From positions 1 through 27,068 of IMG/VR virus record IMGVR_UViG_3300017782_000164: 27,068 nt of DNA, one strand, 5' to 3'. Position 1 is the stretch's first letter; the number at the start of each line of letters is the position of its first letter. A model generated the notes under the pieces. The model was not told the DNA's origin. It saw only the letters and a program-made list of their open reading frames with translations, and did not search any database. This stretch comes from a virus. The position numbers were made by a program, and so were the translations under genes. Shown here in pieces: positions 8,320-16,347 of the stretch.

Positions 8320-9221
8320 TAGGCTACCTCTTCGTCTAGTTCAATGTCTACAATACCATCAACAATCAACTCATCGTCTTCGTCATTATGTCGTGATGAC
8401 TTCTCTGAATAAGCATTGATGATATAGTCATTGTAGTTTTCTATCCAAGTCATAAAGTCACCAAATGAATCTTGCTCCTCGCCTGTTATGTCTAATGATT
8501 TAGTCATATCGATAGACACTACAGGTAAGTAGAAGCTGTTACCGTTAGGTAACTTTCTTTCCTCTGTGTTAGCAACCATCATGTGCTGAATAGGCATACG
8601 CTTTTGCTTGGCTAGTTTAGTGAACAATGCACCCACAGTCTTGAAGGCATCACGGTTCTCAATCTCCCAAATGAATGGGATATCTCTTGGTGCTTCTACT
8701 TCATTACCTGAATCATCAACTGCACCTACAAGATTAAGTGTACCTAATACAACACGAACACGTTTAATCTGTCTGATTAACTCTTGTGTCTTCTCAGGTA
8801 GAGACTTCCAATCTGCAATATATCCTGCAGGTTTACCACAGTTAAACCCACCATCATTATCTTTTAAATCTATATTAAGATTGTCAGCCATTACAGTCTT
8901 TACATATCGGTTAGGTGTATCCCCTGAACCTTTCAAGAACTTCTTGTACATGTAACGCTGTACATATGGACGTAGTTCAACGCTCGTTGCATAGTATGTT
9001 GGACCATCTGGTATCTCTACCCGGTATGCTCCACCAGAAACTACTTCCATATTAACTCGCTTACCGTTTACTTCAGCTTCACCCATGATAGGTGAGTGAG
9101 ATATACGTAGACGAGCAAGTGTGCTACTCTGTTTCTTTTGAGTAGTACCTACGTCAGCTATGCCCATTGCTTTAGCCATAGCCGCAAAGTTGTTAGTATC
9201 TATTGTTGTTAATTGTGTCAT
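8319..9221 (-). CDS. Probable phage single-stranded DNA-binding protein
   Basis: 300 aa. No sequence signature is decisive, but the C-terminus is strongly acidic (NDEDDELIV, then DIELDEEVA), as in T7 gp2.5 and bacterial SSB, where the tail contacts polymerase and helicase. The middle has a GGFNCGKP segment and beta-rich stretches compatible with an OB fold. It lies between DNA polymerase and the exonuclease, where podoviruses often place this gene. It has its own strong promoter (9254-9282) and AAAGGAG 8 nt before the ATG, consistent with high dosage. It could be another DNA-binding accessory factor. Confidence 0.6.
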   Translation of the reverse strand: MTQLTTIDTNNFAAMAKAMGIADVGTTQKKQSSTLARLRISHSPIMGEAEVNGKRVNMEVVSGGAYRVEIPDGPTYYATSVELRPYVQRYMYKKFLKGSGDTPNRYVKTVMADNLNIDLKDNDGGFNCGKPAGYIADWKSLPEKTQELIRQIKRVRVVLGTLNLVGAVDDSGNEVEAPRDIPFIWEIENRDAFKTVGALFTKLAKQKRMPIQHMMVANTEERKLPNGNSFYLPVVSIDMTKSLDITGEEQDSFGDFMTWIENYNDYIINAYSEKSSRHNDEDDELIVDGIVDIELDEEVA

Positions 9222-9253
9222 GTTTTATACTCCTTTATTGTGAAAGTCTGATA

Positions 9254-9282
9254 GTTATATCAGGATACATCCTTCGTGTCAA
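9254..9282 (-). promoter_or_regulatory. Near-consensus sigma70 promoter before the ssDNA-binding gene
   Basis: On the - strand TTGACA (9277-9282), a 17-nt spacer, then TATAAC (9254-9259). Predicted start near 9247, 26 nt before the ATG at 9221. The -35 overlaps the last codons of DNA polymerase. It would give the ssDNA-binding protein and downstream recombination genes extra transcription, independent of the early promoter. Confidence 0.7.
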
Positions 9283-11305
9283 GCCAATTATTACCTATTT
9301 TTGCTTCTAATAATAATGGCACATTGAAGTCTATATTCCATCTTAATTTAATTAAGTCTGGTAAGTCTTTGTTAGTCTTGTTTATCACCTCAATAACTCC
9401 TTTCTCTTCGTCTGGGTGAACGTCTATAACAATACTATCATGTACACTATTAACTATGCAAGATTTAAATGTACTTAATAACTTATCTATGTGTAATAAT
9501 GCTAGAGGTACAATGTCTGCTGTAGCAAATGATTGTACAGGATAATTCTTTATCTGTGTAAAGTGTGACACCCTGCCCCTAGCGTTACGCTGTACATCAG
9601 GAAAAGAAAACTCTCTGCCTGATGGTGTAGTAATCTTACGTGTATTCAAAGCCTCTTTAGCCAATCGGGTGTGCCATAGCTTGACCCCTTGGTATTTTTC
9701 TGTGAAGTGTTCATAGTATGCCGCTTCTGCTTTTGTTCTTCCGTAACCTGTTGCACCATACAACGGAGCAAATGTGTGCGCCTTTGCATCCTGTCGAGAT
9801 GTAGGTTGGCCAGCATCACTAATAACTTTGGCGGTATAACTATGCACATCAAATCCTGTAGATACTTCTTCAATTGCAACTCCATCCTGTGATAAATATG
9901 CGGCAGCACGAAACTCTAGCTGTGCGAAGTCAGCCTCAAGTACCTTACCGCCTTCCCATCTTGATACAAATACCTTCTTAACAGGAAATGTACCACCTCG
10001 TGGCATGTTCTGCATGTTGGGGTCTGCCCCACTGAACCTGCCTGTAGATGTACGATGTTGTAGTAGCCGTACATGCAACTTGTTATCTTGTTTAGTGTAG
10101 GTAGATATACCATCCACGAAGGATGATAGATACGTATCTACAGCAGATAGCCTACGTACATCCGACAAGAACTTAACGGCATAGTCCATACCTTTAGACT
10201 TAGCTGATGCTTCAAGCATGGATAAGTTTGTCTTACTTGTACTAAAGCCGTTAGCACTTGCCCATTTAGCTGATGGTGGTTTGAACTTTAACCCTGCTAT
10301 CTCCTGTAGATTAACCAAATTATACCCAAGACTATTACATGCTTTACAACCGTTGGGTCTAGCAAATGGTGTTCCATCTTTCTTTACCTTTCTTACTAAG
10401 CCTGTGCCATTACATTCATTACACTGCTCTGCTCTAGTCTTGTACACACGCTTTGTGCCACTAACTACAATGCTACGGAAGTCTGCGTCATCCATGTATG
10501 GGTCAATAACACTGCCCCAATACGTCTTATCCATAACTTGTCTGCTATATATTACCCAAGACAATTGCTCTGGGCTATTAAGATTGATAGGTGTATCACC
10601 CATTAGAAAGCGTACCTGATTCTGAAGTGAATCTATCAGATTACTTCTTTCCTCTACAAACTCTTGTCTAACTGCTTCTAGCATACGAGTATCTACAGCA
10701 AATCCACGTTGGTATATACGTGATAGACACACAGCTACTTCATTAGTAAGGTTGACAGTATTCTGTAGCTTTGCATCATCCACAGTATTTAACCTATACC
10801 ATAGCCTATTAGCAAGCTGTTGTGTAGCATGTAAGTCATGTGATAGATACTCAGACAACTCATCATGTGGTATGTCACGTGTTGTGTAACCTTTCTTGAA
10901 GTACTCCTTCAAGGTATCTTGCTTCTTAGTATCCAACTCGTATCTTTCAGCACATGCACCCAAAGATAGACTACCATCCTTTTGTCCACGTCTTAGCACA
11001 TACTCAACTAACATGGTATCAAAGACAGCACCATCGTATTTAAAGCCACTCTCCCACAACCATAGCAAGTCGTGTGCGGCATTGTGCATGATAAGTACAG
11101 TAGCTTTGTCTAGCCATTCTTGTACTACAGTATGTCCAAAGTCATCTGCCTCTGCCTCTGCATGGTCAAATGTAACTAGGCGTTCCACACCTGTGTCAGA
11201 TAACATACCTATCATAGTCAATGAATTGTCAGGTTCAAATGGGTCAAGGTGCATCTTACCATCACGATGTGTGACTGTATTTTCTACGTCTAATACTAAC
11301 TTCAT
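9260..11305 (-). CDS. polA: Family A DNA polymerase with DnaJ-type zinc-finger insertion
   Basis: 681 aa from the ATG at 11305, which overlaps the helicase stop as ATGA; an upstream extension in the same frame lies within the helicase gene. The 3'-5' exonuclease domain has Asp6/Glu8 (LVLDVENT), Asn75/Asp79 (HNAAHDL) and Tyr153/Asp157 (YLSHD). Around residues 295-323 two zinc pairs appear, C295-ECNGTG and C320-KACNSLGY, the pattern of a partial DnaJ central domain. Polymerase motif A has Asp459 (LEADFAQLEFR), motif B has Arg504, Lys508, Phe512 and Tyr516, and motif C has His622/Asp623 (VHDS). Phe512 matches Pol I position 762. The inserted finger between exonuclease and polymerase is typical of HMO-2011-type phages. 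Confidence 0.97.
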   Translation of the reverse strand: MKLVLDVENTVTHRDGKMHLDPFEPDNSLTMIGMLSDTGVERLVTFDHAEAEADDFGHTVVQEWLDKATVLIMHNAAHDLLWLWESGFKYDGAVFDTMLVEYVLRRGQKDGSLSLGACAERYELDTKKQDTLKEYFKKGYTTRDIPHDELSEYLSHDLHATQQLANRLWYRLNTVDDAKLQNTVNLTNEVAVCLSRIYQRGFAVDTRMLEAVRQEFVEERSNLIDSLQNQVRFLMGDTPINLNSPEQLSWVIYSRQVMDKTYWGSVIDPYMDDADFRSIVVSGTKRVYKTRAEQCNECNGTGLVRKVKKDGTPFARPNGCKACNSLGYNLVNLQEIAGLKFKPPSAKWASANGFSTSKTNLSMLEASAKSKGMDYAVKFLSDVRRLSAVDTYLSSFVDGISTYTKQDNKLHVRLLQHRTSTGRFSGADPNMQNMPRGGTFPVKKVFVSRWEGGKVLEADFAQLEFRAAAYLSQDGVAIEEVSTGFDVHSYTAKVISDAGQPTSRQDAKAHTFAPLYGATGYGRTKAEAAYYEHFTEKYQGVKLWHTRLAKEALNTRKITTPSGREFSFPDVQRNARGRVSHFTQIKNYPVQSFATADIVPLALLHIDKLLSTFKSCIVNSVHDSIVIDVHPDEEKGVIEVINKTNKDLPDLIKLRWNIDFNVPLLLEAKIGNNWLDTKDVS

Positions 11306-12525
11306 CCTTCGTACCTCGCTGTCATATAGTTTAAGTCTACATTCACCATACCATGCCAACCATTCAGCTTGTTCTTAACTACGTTAAGGTGTCTAAGTGG
11401 GCTGTCCTCATCCTGTCCTTCAACAGATGGTGACTTGCCAATCAGTATCATAAGGTCAGCCTCTGCCGCCTTACCTGTACGTGAGCCTTGCATCATAGAC
11501 TGATTAAGCTGTGACCTACCTTCTGCTTCAGCAGATAGCTGTGACATATAGAACACAGCACAATCGTAAGTCTTTGCAATCTGCCTAGCATAGATAGCAC
11601 AAGCGGCTAGTGCTTGGTCTTCTCTGGCAAAACTACCAGATGCACCAAACTTATCACCCATGTCAAGTACAAGTACATCAGGCTTGTATGCCTTGCATAC
11701 TGATTCAACCCAAGCCATGTCACGACCACCTGCTTCTTTAATCTTGATGTTCTTCATCACAGGTGCATACATAGCTTGTGCCTTACTCATATTATCTCGT
11801 ACCTCACGAGCAGACATACCTGATGCGGCAGTTAGATACCTTGCACCGACACGGTGTGTAGGCTCTTCATTACATAAGATAATACAGTTTGCTCCTTGGT
11901 GTGCGAAGCCATTGGGCGAGGCAATAAGACTAGCATGAAAGGATGTCTTGCCTGTGTTTGGTCTAGCACCTACTTCAATAAGCTGACCGCCACTTACACC
12001 CTCTACTCTACGAGTAAGGCTAGGTATATTGAATGTCCACTTAGCTTCTAACTCTGCTTTAGCCATGAGTGTTTCAATGCTGATGTCATCCCACTCAATG
12101 TTTAAGTTAGGTATGAAATCATCACCATACCTTTCCAGTATATCACGCAATCTTTGTAGCGTATCACTGTCACCATTAATCATATCGAAGCCTAGATTGG
12201 CAACGATATCACCAACTACCTGTTGGAATAGCTTAGATAACACCTCTTGTGCTATGTCACTACCCATAGGCTGTTCCTTTTTAACTGCACTAAACAATGA
12301 ATCATATGCCTGTTTCTGTGCAGTAGTAAGCGTAGGATTATTAGATAGGAACATAGCCTGTACTTCATCAGGTGTTATTGTCCTATTGTATCTATCCATA
12401 GCTGTATCGATTGCTTGTTTAATCTTACGCACGTCCTTACTGAACAAGCGGTCAGGACATTTAGAACCACGATGGTCATCGTAGAAACCTTTGTCCATAA
12501 GACTGCGTATTAAAGATAACTCCAT
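11302..12525 (-). CDS. Replicative DnaB/T7 gp4-like DNA helicase
   Basis: 407 aa. The RecA-type core has Walker A GARPNTGKTSF at residues 186-196 and Walker B VLVLDMGD at 284-291. A conserved Gln329 follows in FYMSQLSAEAEG. Later helical segments carry the Arg and Lys (SRTGKAAEADLMI) expected for DnaB motif 4. The N-terminal 160 residues are helical, as in DnaB-type N domains. It should unwind DNA ahead of the polymerase. The primase is a separate gene just upstream (2-bp gap), so the T7 gp4 primase-helicase is split into two proteins here. Its 3' end overlaps the polymerase start. Confidence 0.95.
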   Translation of the reverse strand: MELSLIRSLMDKGFYDDHRGSKCPDRLFSKDVRKIKQAIDTAMDRYNRTITPDEVQAMFLSNNPTLTTAQKQAYDSLFSAVKKEQPMGSDIAQEVLSKLFQQVVGDIVANLGFDMINGDSDTLQRLRDILERYGDDFIPNLNIEWDDISIETLMAKAELEAKWTFNIPSLTRRVEGVSGGQLIEVGARPNTGKTSFHASLIASPNGFAHQGANCIILCNEEPTHRVGARYLTAASGMSAREVRDNMSKAQAMYAPVMKNIKIKEAGGRDMAWVESVCKAYKPDVLVLDMGDKFGASGSFAREDQALAACAIYARQIAKTYDCAVFYMSQLSAEAEGRSQLNQSMMQGSRTGKAAEADLMILIGKSPSVEGQDEDSPLRHLNVVKNKLNGWHGMVNVDLNYMTARYEG

Positions 12526-12527
12526 TC

Positions 12528-13301
12528 CTATACTCCTATGTTGGTTAAGTTTGTGATGTCTTCAGGGTTACGATATTTAATATCATCTGTCAAGCGTAGG
12601 ATACGAACATCGTTAACGTGTCCACGCAACTCCTTTGCCATGTTGATTGTCTTAGGTAGTGCGTCAGGGTCTAGTGCTATTACTGCCGTTGAGAACTGCG
12701 TAAGAAACACTCGATGGGTTGAAAGGAGAGAAGTACCCATCAAAGCGACCCCGACAAAATTACCTAGTGAACCAACAACACTAGCACTCACGCAGTCCTC
12801 AACAACTACAGCGACATTACCATACCCATAGGTAAAAGGCAAGCCACTTTTTCCATACTTTTTCCATTTAGGTAATCTGTGAGATAAGCTACGACCTGTG
12901 CCATCCACAATCTTACCGTCATATAACACTGGAAAAACTATTCTATCTTCTTTAGCATCATACAATACTTCTTCTCTCATAGAGATTAAATCCCACTGAT
13001 GTAGAAAGTCTAGTGCTTTCTTGCGGTCTTTAATAGGAACTACATACTCAGGCATACGAAACTCTATATCATCTGCCATGCGGTCAGCACCACCAAAGAC
13101 ACTACGAATGTCATCTACAGATAGATGCACTCTCTTACCACCTTTTGTACCACAGGAAACCTTGTAACAGTTCCATACAAGGCTACCCAAGTTGTTAGTG
13201 ACAGTAAATGTATTAAGACCACCACACTCAGGACAATTCATCCTACGTGTAGTACCATTAGGTATATCTATATCACTTATAATGTTATATATATTATTCA
13301 T
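12528..13301 (-). CDS. DNA primase (T7 gp4 N-terminal type)
   Basis: 257 aa. The zinc-binding domain has Cys23, Cys26 (MNCPECG), Cys45 and Cys50 (WNCYKVSCG). The TOPRIM fold follows with the catalytic Glu168 in VAVVVEDC and the DxD pair Asp211/Asp213 in VIALDPDA. It would make RNA primers for lagging-strand synthesis with the helicase encoded directly downstream. There is no helicase domain in this protein, so it is stand-alone. The start has AAGGAGAG about 14 nt upstream, over the spacer from integrase. Confidence 0.92.
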   Translation of the reverse strand: MNNIYNIISDIDIPNGTTRRMNCPECGGLNTFTVTNNLGSLVWNCYKVSCGTKGGKRVHLSVDDIRSVFGGADRMADDIEFRMPEYVVPIKDRKKALDFLHQWDLISMREEVLYDAKEDRIVFPVLYDGKIVDGTGRSLSHRLPKWKKYGKSGLPFTYGYGNVAVVVEDCVSASVVGSLGNFVGVALMGTSLLSTHRVFLTQFSTAVIALDPDALPKTINMAKELRGHVNDVRILRLTDDIKYRNPEDITNLTNIGV

Positions 13302-13328
13302 GTATTATATCACTCTCCTTGTCGGCAG

Positions 13329-14207
13329 TTAAATGCTTTTACCACGTGATTTACGTGCAGTCAAGGCATAATTTGCACTTTCGTAAGTATTTTTCATGTA
13401 TGGTTTAACAGACTGTGGGTTACTGTGTCCTGTAACCGACATGATTTGTGCCATACCGACACCTGCTTCAACCATTTGTGTTGTTCCTGTCCTGCGTAAG
13501 TCCATCAGGCGCAGTTCTTCAGACAGTCCAGCCTCTCGCATGACAAGCCTTGCGGCTTTTGACAGTCTCTGCAAGCTATAAGGATGGTACTCACCCTGTA
13601 CGGGCTTTATACGAGGAGCAACATACTGTTGGAAGCCGAAATCTTCCTGCTGTTGTATCAACATAGAGTGTAAGTCATCCTCAATAGGTAGAGTTACCTC
13701 TGCTCTACGCTTTGACTGCTCAAGATATAGCTTTTTCTCAGGCAAATCTAGGTTATCCCATGTCAATAGCCTCATGTCACCCAATCTCTGACACCATTCG
13801 TATGCCATGTGTACAATCAACCCAAGACTTCGCCACTCAAACTGTGAGTAGGCAGTGTCAAGGAATTGACGCACATCATTCTCTGACCATACAACCTTAC
13901 GTTGAGCAGGTGTTTTACGCTTGACATTAGAGAAAGGATTGACTGTCGCATACTCCATGTCTATTGCATAGCGATACACGATAGATGATACAGTACATAC
14001 GTGGTTGGCGAAGCTAATGCCTCGCTCAACCCACTCCTCGTATGCATGTTTAGCTTCCTTACTCGTGAGTTTATCATACTTGATGTCACCAAATTTGTCA
14101 GTCATTATGCCTAAGAAATACTTATAGTCTGCCTTAGACTTGTCTCTTAACATACTGAAATCATTAGATGAATAATACTTGTCAACTAAATGTTGAACTG
14201 TTTTCAT
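13329..14207 (-). CDS. int: Tyrosine recombinase (phage integrase)
   Basis: 292 aa. An N-terminal SAM-like DNA-binding domain (about residues 1-95) precedes the catalytic domain. Catalytic residues: Arg141 in EWCQRLGDMRLLTW, Lys166, Arg238 in MDLRRTGTTQM, His261 in TGHSNPQ and the nucleophile Tyr270 nine residues later. The first residue of the usual HxxR box is Met235 in place of His. All other catalytic residues are present, so activity is plausible. The gene is embedded between the DUF932-like gene (ATGA overlap) and primase, not beside an intergenic attP, and I see no tRNA-like attachment sequence next to it. It may serve integration or genome resolution. Confidence 0.92.
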   Translation of the reverse strand: MKTVQHLVDKYYSSNDFSMLRDKSKADYKYFLGIMTDKFGDIKYDKLTSKEAKHAYEEWVERGISFANHVCTVSSIVYRYAIDMEYATVNPFSNVKRKTPAQRKVVWSENDVRQFLDTAYSQFEWRSLGLIVHMAYEWCQRLGDMRLLTWDNLDLPEKKLYLEQSKRRAEVTLPIEDDLHSMLIQQQEDFGFQQYVAPRIKPVQGEYHPYSLQRLSKAARLVMREAGLSEELRLMDLRRTGTTQMVEAGVGMAQIMSVTGHSNPQSVKPYMKNTYESANYALTARKSRGKSI

Positions 14208-15037
14208 GCCGCCAACAACTCCTTGAACTGCTTGCTATCTACCCACTGTGTCACCTTCTCTTCACGTTGCCACATGGATACTGCTCTTGTATCACCGCCA
14301 GTGTTACGTAGCTTGAACCCGTTGCGCTCATCAGCATACGTTGCATAGTTTGTGAACGCAGAGTATAATGCCCAAGCATTTTGACCACGCACACTCGCCT
14401 CTTGGTTGTATAACGTAATCATCTTGTCTGCCGTGCGGTCAGACTTGAGAAGAGACTGAAGCATATCCTTAACATCTTGTATAAGAAGTGGCTTATTAGC
14501 CCACTGCTGTAAGGTGGCAGACTGTGAGTAGAAGTCTTGCTTGCTACGCTCTAGCTGTGTAATGAACCTGTCAAGGCTGAAGCCACTAGTGTTCTTGCGT
14601 CTAACCTTGTCATGCTCACCACGTATCTGTCCATTGGTACAGAAGAAATCAATCGCACCGAACAGAACTGTGTTAGAACACGTGCCATCCACACCATGCA
14701 AAGCAATGATACGTTGTGCTATCTCTGTCTCATGCTTTTCTGTGGATATCTTAGCTGTTACATTAGGTAACGTCATGTCCATCATAGCCCATCCATTGTG
14801 ATGTGCATCTTTCCACTTGACTACAGCACCCTCGTACTCATCATCTGTCAAGTGATTCGTGACAGCATCACTCACATCACGAAAGAAATCTCCATGTGAT
14901 GCACATTTAAAGTCTTTACCAACGACAGCAATGTACTTACCTGTGTTCCCATCAATGACATACTTCTTGTCATCTACCTTTGTTGGTTCAAAGATTACAT
15001 CAAAGTCTAAGTTCTCTGGTATCATATCTAATGGCAT
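14204..15037 (-). CDS. DUF932-like phage/plasmid protein
   Basis: 277 aa from the ATG at 15037, chosen because AAAGGAG lies 8 nt upstream; an earlier in-frame ATG would overlap the preceding gene. The region GKYIAVVGKDFKCASHGDFF, followed by a long alpha/beta body with NTVLFGAIDFFCTNGQI, resembles the DUF932/TIGR03299 group found in phages and plasmids. The role is unknown; members often lie near recombination and anti-restriction genes. The match is from pattern recall and moderate. The end overlaps the integrase start. Confidence 0.65.
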   Translation of the reverse strand: MPLDMIPENLDFDVIFEPTKVDDKKYVIDGNTGKYIAVVGKDFKCASHGDFFRDVSDAVTNHLTDDEYEGAVVKWKDAHHNGWAMMDMTLPNVTAKISTEKHETEIAQRIIALHGVDGTCSNTVLFGAIDFFCTNGQIRGEHDKVRRKNTSGFSLDRFITQLERSKQDFYSQSATLQQWANKPLLIQDVKDMLQSLLKSDRTADKMITLYNQEASVRGQNAWALYSAFTNYATYADERNGFKLRNTGGDTRAVSMWQREEKVTQWVDSKQFKELLAA

Positions 15038-15039
15038 AT

Positions 15040-15537
15040 CTATTCTCCTTTCATCCATTGTGGCATATTACGTCCTTTGTTATACCGTGCAAAGCTCATT
15101 TTGTCAACCTTGTAAAAGGCACGATAGGCTTCTATCGGGTATTCTTCGTCTGTCTTACAGTCATCGTGTCCACTAAAGCATTGTGGGTGTGCTGTCACGT
15201 CACCATCTGGTAACAGATTACGTCCTCTGTACAAGGCAATGCTATGCTTACCTGCCCCATGCCACTTGCCATATCTGTAGTGAAACTCGCATAGCATGGC
15301 TGTGTATAGACTGTAAGCCCATCTGTAGTTGGCACGATTCTCCATTGCCCACAACGTACATGGGTGCTTCTGATGTACAGGTTTGTACAAATCATGCTCC
15401 TCTGCATACTCTGGTGCATGATGCCATAGGCTAGTGCATAGCATCTGCGCTTCTTCCAACGGCATCTTCACAATGTGTTGGTCACATAGTGATTTAGCTA
15501 TAGCGTCTACATCTTGTTCTATAAGAAATCTATTCAT
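15040..15537 (-). CDS. Phage protein of CDxHxVKM family, unknown function
   Basis: 165 aa. It begins with a short strand (NRFLIEQD) followed by SLCDQHIVKMPLEEAQMLCT (about 16-35), then HPCTLWAMENRANYRWAY in the middle and a C-terminal EAYRAFYKVDK. This pattern is common in phages. I have seen it labelled as a pyrimidine-dimer glycosylase, but I cannot verify a catalytic residue and do not assert it. Conserved Cys, His and Trp residues suggest an enzyme or metal-binding protein. It is followed within 2 bp by the DUF932-like gene and is embedded in the run of small genes. Confidence 0.7.
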   Translation of the reverse strand: MNRFLIEQDVDAIAKSLCDQHIVKMPLEEAQMLCTSLWHHAPEYAEEHDLYKPVHQKHPCTLWAMENRANYRWAYSLYTAMLCEFHYRYGKWHGAGKHSIALYRGRNLLPDGDVTAHPQCFSGHDDCKTDEEYPIEAYRAFYKVDKMSFARYNKGRNMPQWMKGE

Positions 15538-15640
15538 TTAAATTCTCCTCACAACTACATCCGTATCTATCAAATACTTCCTCACTCCATGTGCAGTCTT
15601 CCTTTAAACCACACTCGCAGTTCTCTTCTTTGTCACTCAT
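15530..15640 (-). CDS. Cysteine-rich 36-aa miniprotein
   Basis: 36 aa. The start at 15640 is chosen because CAGGAG lies 7 nt upstream and the ATGAGTGA overlaps the stop of the gene before it. Five cysteines (CECG, DC, CSC) in a very acidic chain suggest a small metal-binding or disulfide miniprotein. It overlaps the start of the 165-aa gene by 8 bp. The family is unknown. Confidence 0.55.
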   Translation of the reverse strand: MSDKEENCECGLKEDCTWSEEVFDRYGCSCEENLNE

Positions 15641-15803
15641 GCTCATTCTCCTGCATAAACTCATTAAGCGTATCTTCATCCGCATCTTGTGTGTAGAATT
15701 TATACATCTCATCATATGCAAAACGCAATAGTGTTTTCATATCCCAATCATCCACATATTTCATGCAAGCATTGGCTATCTGGTCATCTGTATATCTATT
15801 CAT
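15633..15803 (-). CDS. Small acidic helical phage protein
   Basis: 56 aa. The ATG at 15803 has an almost perfect ribosome site (AGGAGGT, 4 nt spacing), better than the upstream in-frame starts. The chain is two or three acidic helices: DDQIANACMKYVDD, then MKTLLRFAYDEMYKFYTQ, then ADEDTLNEFMQE. Similar small proteins are frequent in marine phages; function unknown to me. Confidence 0.65.
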   Translation of the reverse strand: MNRYTDDQIANACMKYVDDWDMKTLLRFAYDEMYKFYTQDADEDTLNEFMQENEHE

Positions 15804-16077
15804 GCTCACCTCCTGCACCTCTGCCAAGTCCACCAAAGTATTGTGGTCTACGCTTGGCTGTTTGAAATACACCGACAGTAATAAACACTCCTGCCAGTAA
15901 TAGTGTATGTGCTATGGCACTGATGCCAAAGGCAACTATAGAACCTAGTGACATACTAAATATGATACACCACATCCATGCTAATACCTGCATTATCATA
16001 TGCCTTGTGTTGATATCAGGTATGTTAGACAATGGATTCTTTGCATCATCCATAATCATATTATATAACTTTAACAT
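15796..16077 (-). CDS. Two-span membrane protein
   Basis: 93 aa. After a polar N-terminus with IPDINTRHMIMQ, two hydrophobic segments follow at about residues 28-48 (VLAWMWCIIFSMSLGSIVAF) and 52-71 (ISAIAHTLLLAGVFITVGVF). The C-terminus is basic, then Gly-rich. The layout fits a small inner-membrane protein with both ends in the cytoplasm. Holin or anti-holin roles are possible, but it is 1.7 kb from the lysin gene with the methyltransferase between them. The start overlaps the preceding gene by 7 bp. Confidence 0.65.
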   Translation of the reverse strand: MLKLYNMIMDDAKNPLSNIPDINTRHMIMQVLAWMWCIIFSMSLGSIVAFGISAIAHTLLLAGVFITVGVFQTAKRRPQYFGGLGRGAGGEHE

Positions 16078-16226
16078 TCACATATTCCTTTCTTTAATAA
16101 CTCTATCACAACTACGTATGCACCACAAGCAAACACAAACATAATAGCAAAGCGTAACACGTTGTCCATGCTTGGGTCTTGCATCTCATCCTTGTTCATC
16201 CAGAATGTAAGTATCTTTTTAATCAT
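16071..16226 (-). CDS. Small single-pass membrane protein
   Basis: 51 aa, read on the - strand (ATG 16224-16226, TAA 16071-16073), with GGAG 7 nt upstream. An amphipathic N-terminus (MIKKILTFWMNKDEMQ) is followed by a hydrophobic span at about residues 24-39 (FAIMFVFACGAYVVVI) and a short CECterminal tail with two cysteines. The reading frame overlaps both neighbours by 7-8 bp, which supports it being real. Function unknown. Confidence 0.6.
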   Translation of the reverse strand: MIKKILTFWMNKDEMQDPSMDNVLRFAIMFVFACGAYVVVIELLKKGICEC

Positions 16227-16347
16227 TTATTTTCTCCATTAATACACCATGATTGCCATGATGTGCGTGTAACTGTTGTATAACTACCCATCCCATACGT
16301 TTGTATGCTTCTATGTCGTAGTGTGATACGTATTTATATGTTCTCAT
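16219..16347 (-). CDS. Small His/Tyr-rich phage protein
   Basis: 42 aa (ATG 16345-16347, TAA 16219-16221). The sequence YKYVSHYDIEAYKRMGWVVI suggests a beta-alpha start; HAHHGNHG near the middle is a histidine cluster that could bind metal, followed by VLMEKIND. It abuts the preceding stop and overlaps the next ATG by 8 bp. No known family. Confidence 0.55.
   Translation of the reverse strand: MRTYKYVSHYDIEAYKRMGWVVIQQLHAHHGNHGVLMEKIND

Noticed and set aside
11306-11359. 18-residue N-terminal extension of DNA polymerase
   Set aside because: It lies within the helicase gene; the ATGA-overlapping start at 11305 begins directly with the exonuclease motif LVLDVENT.
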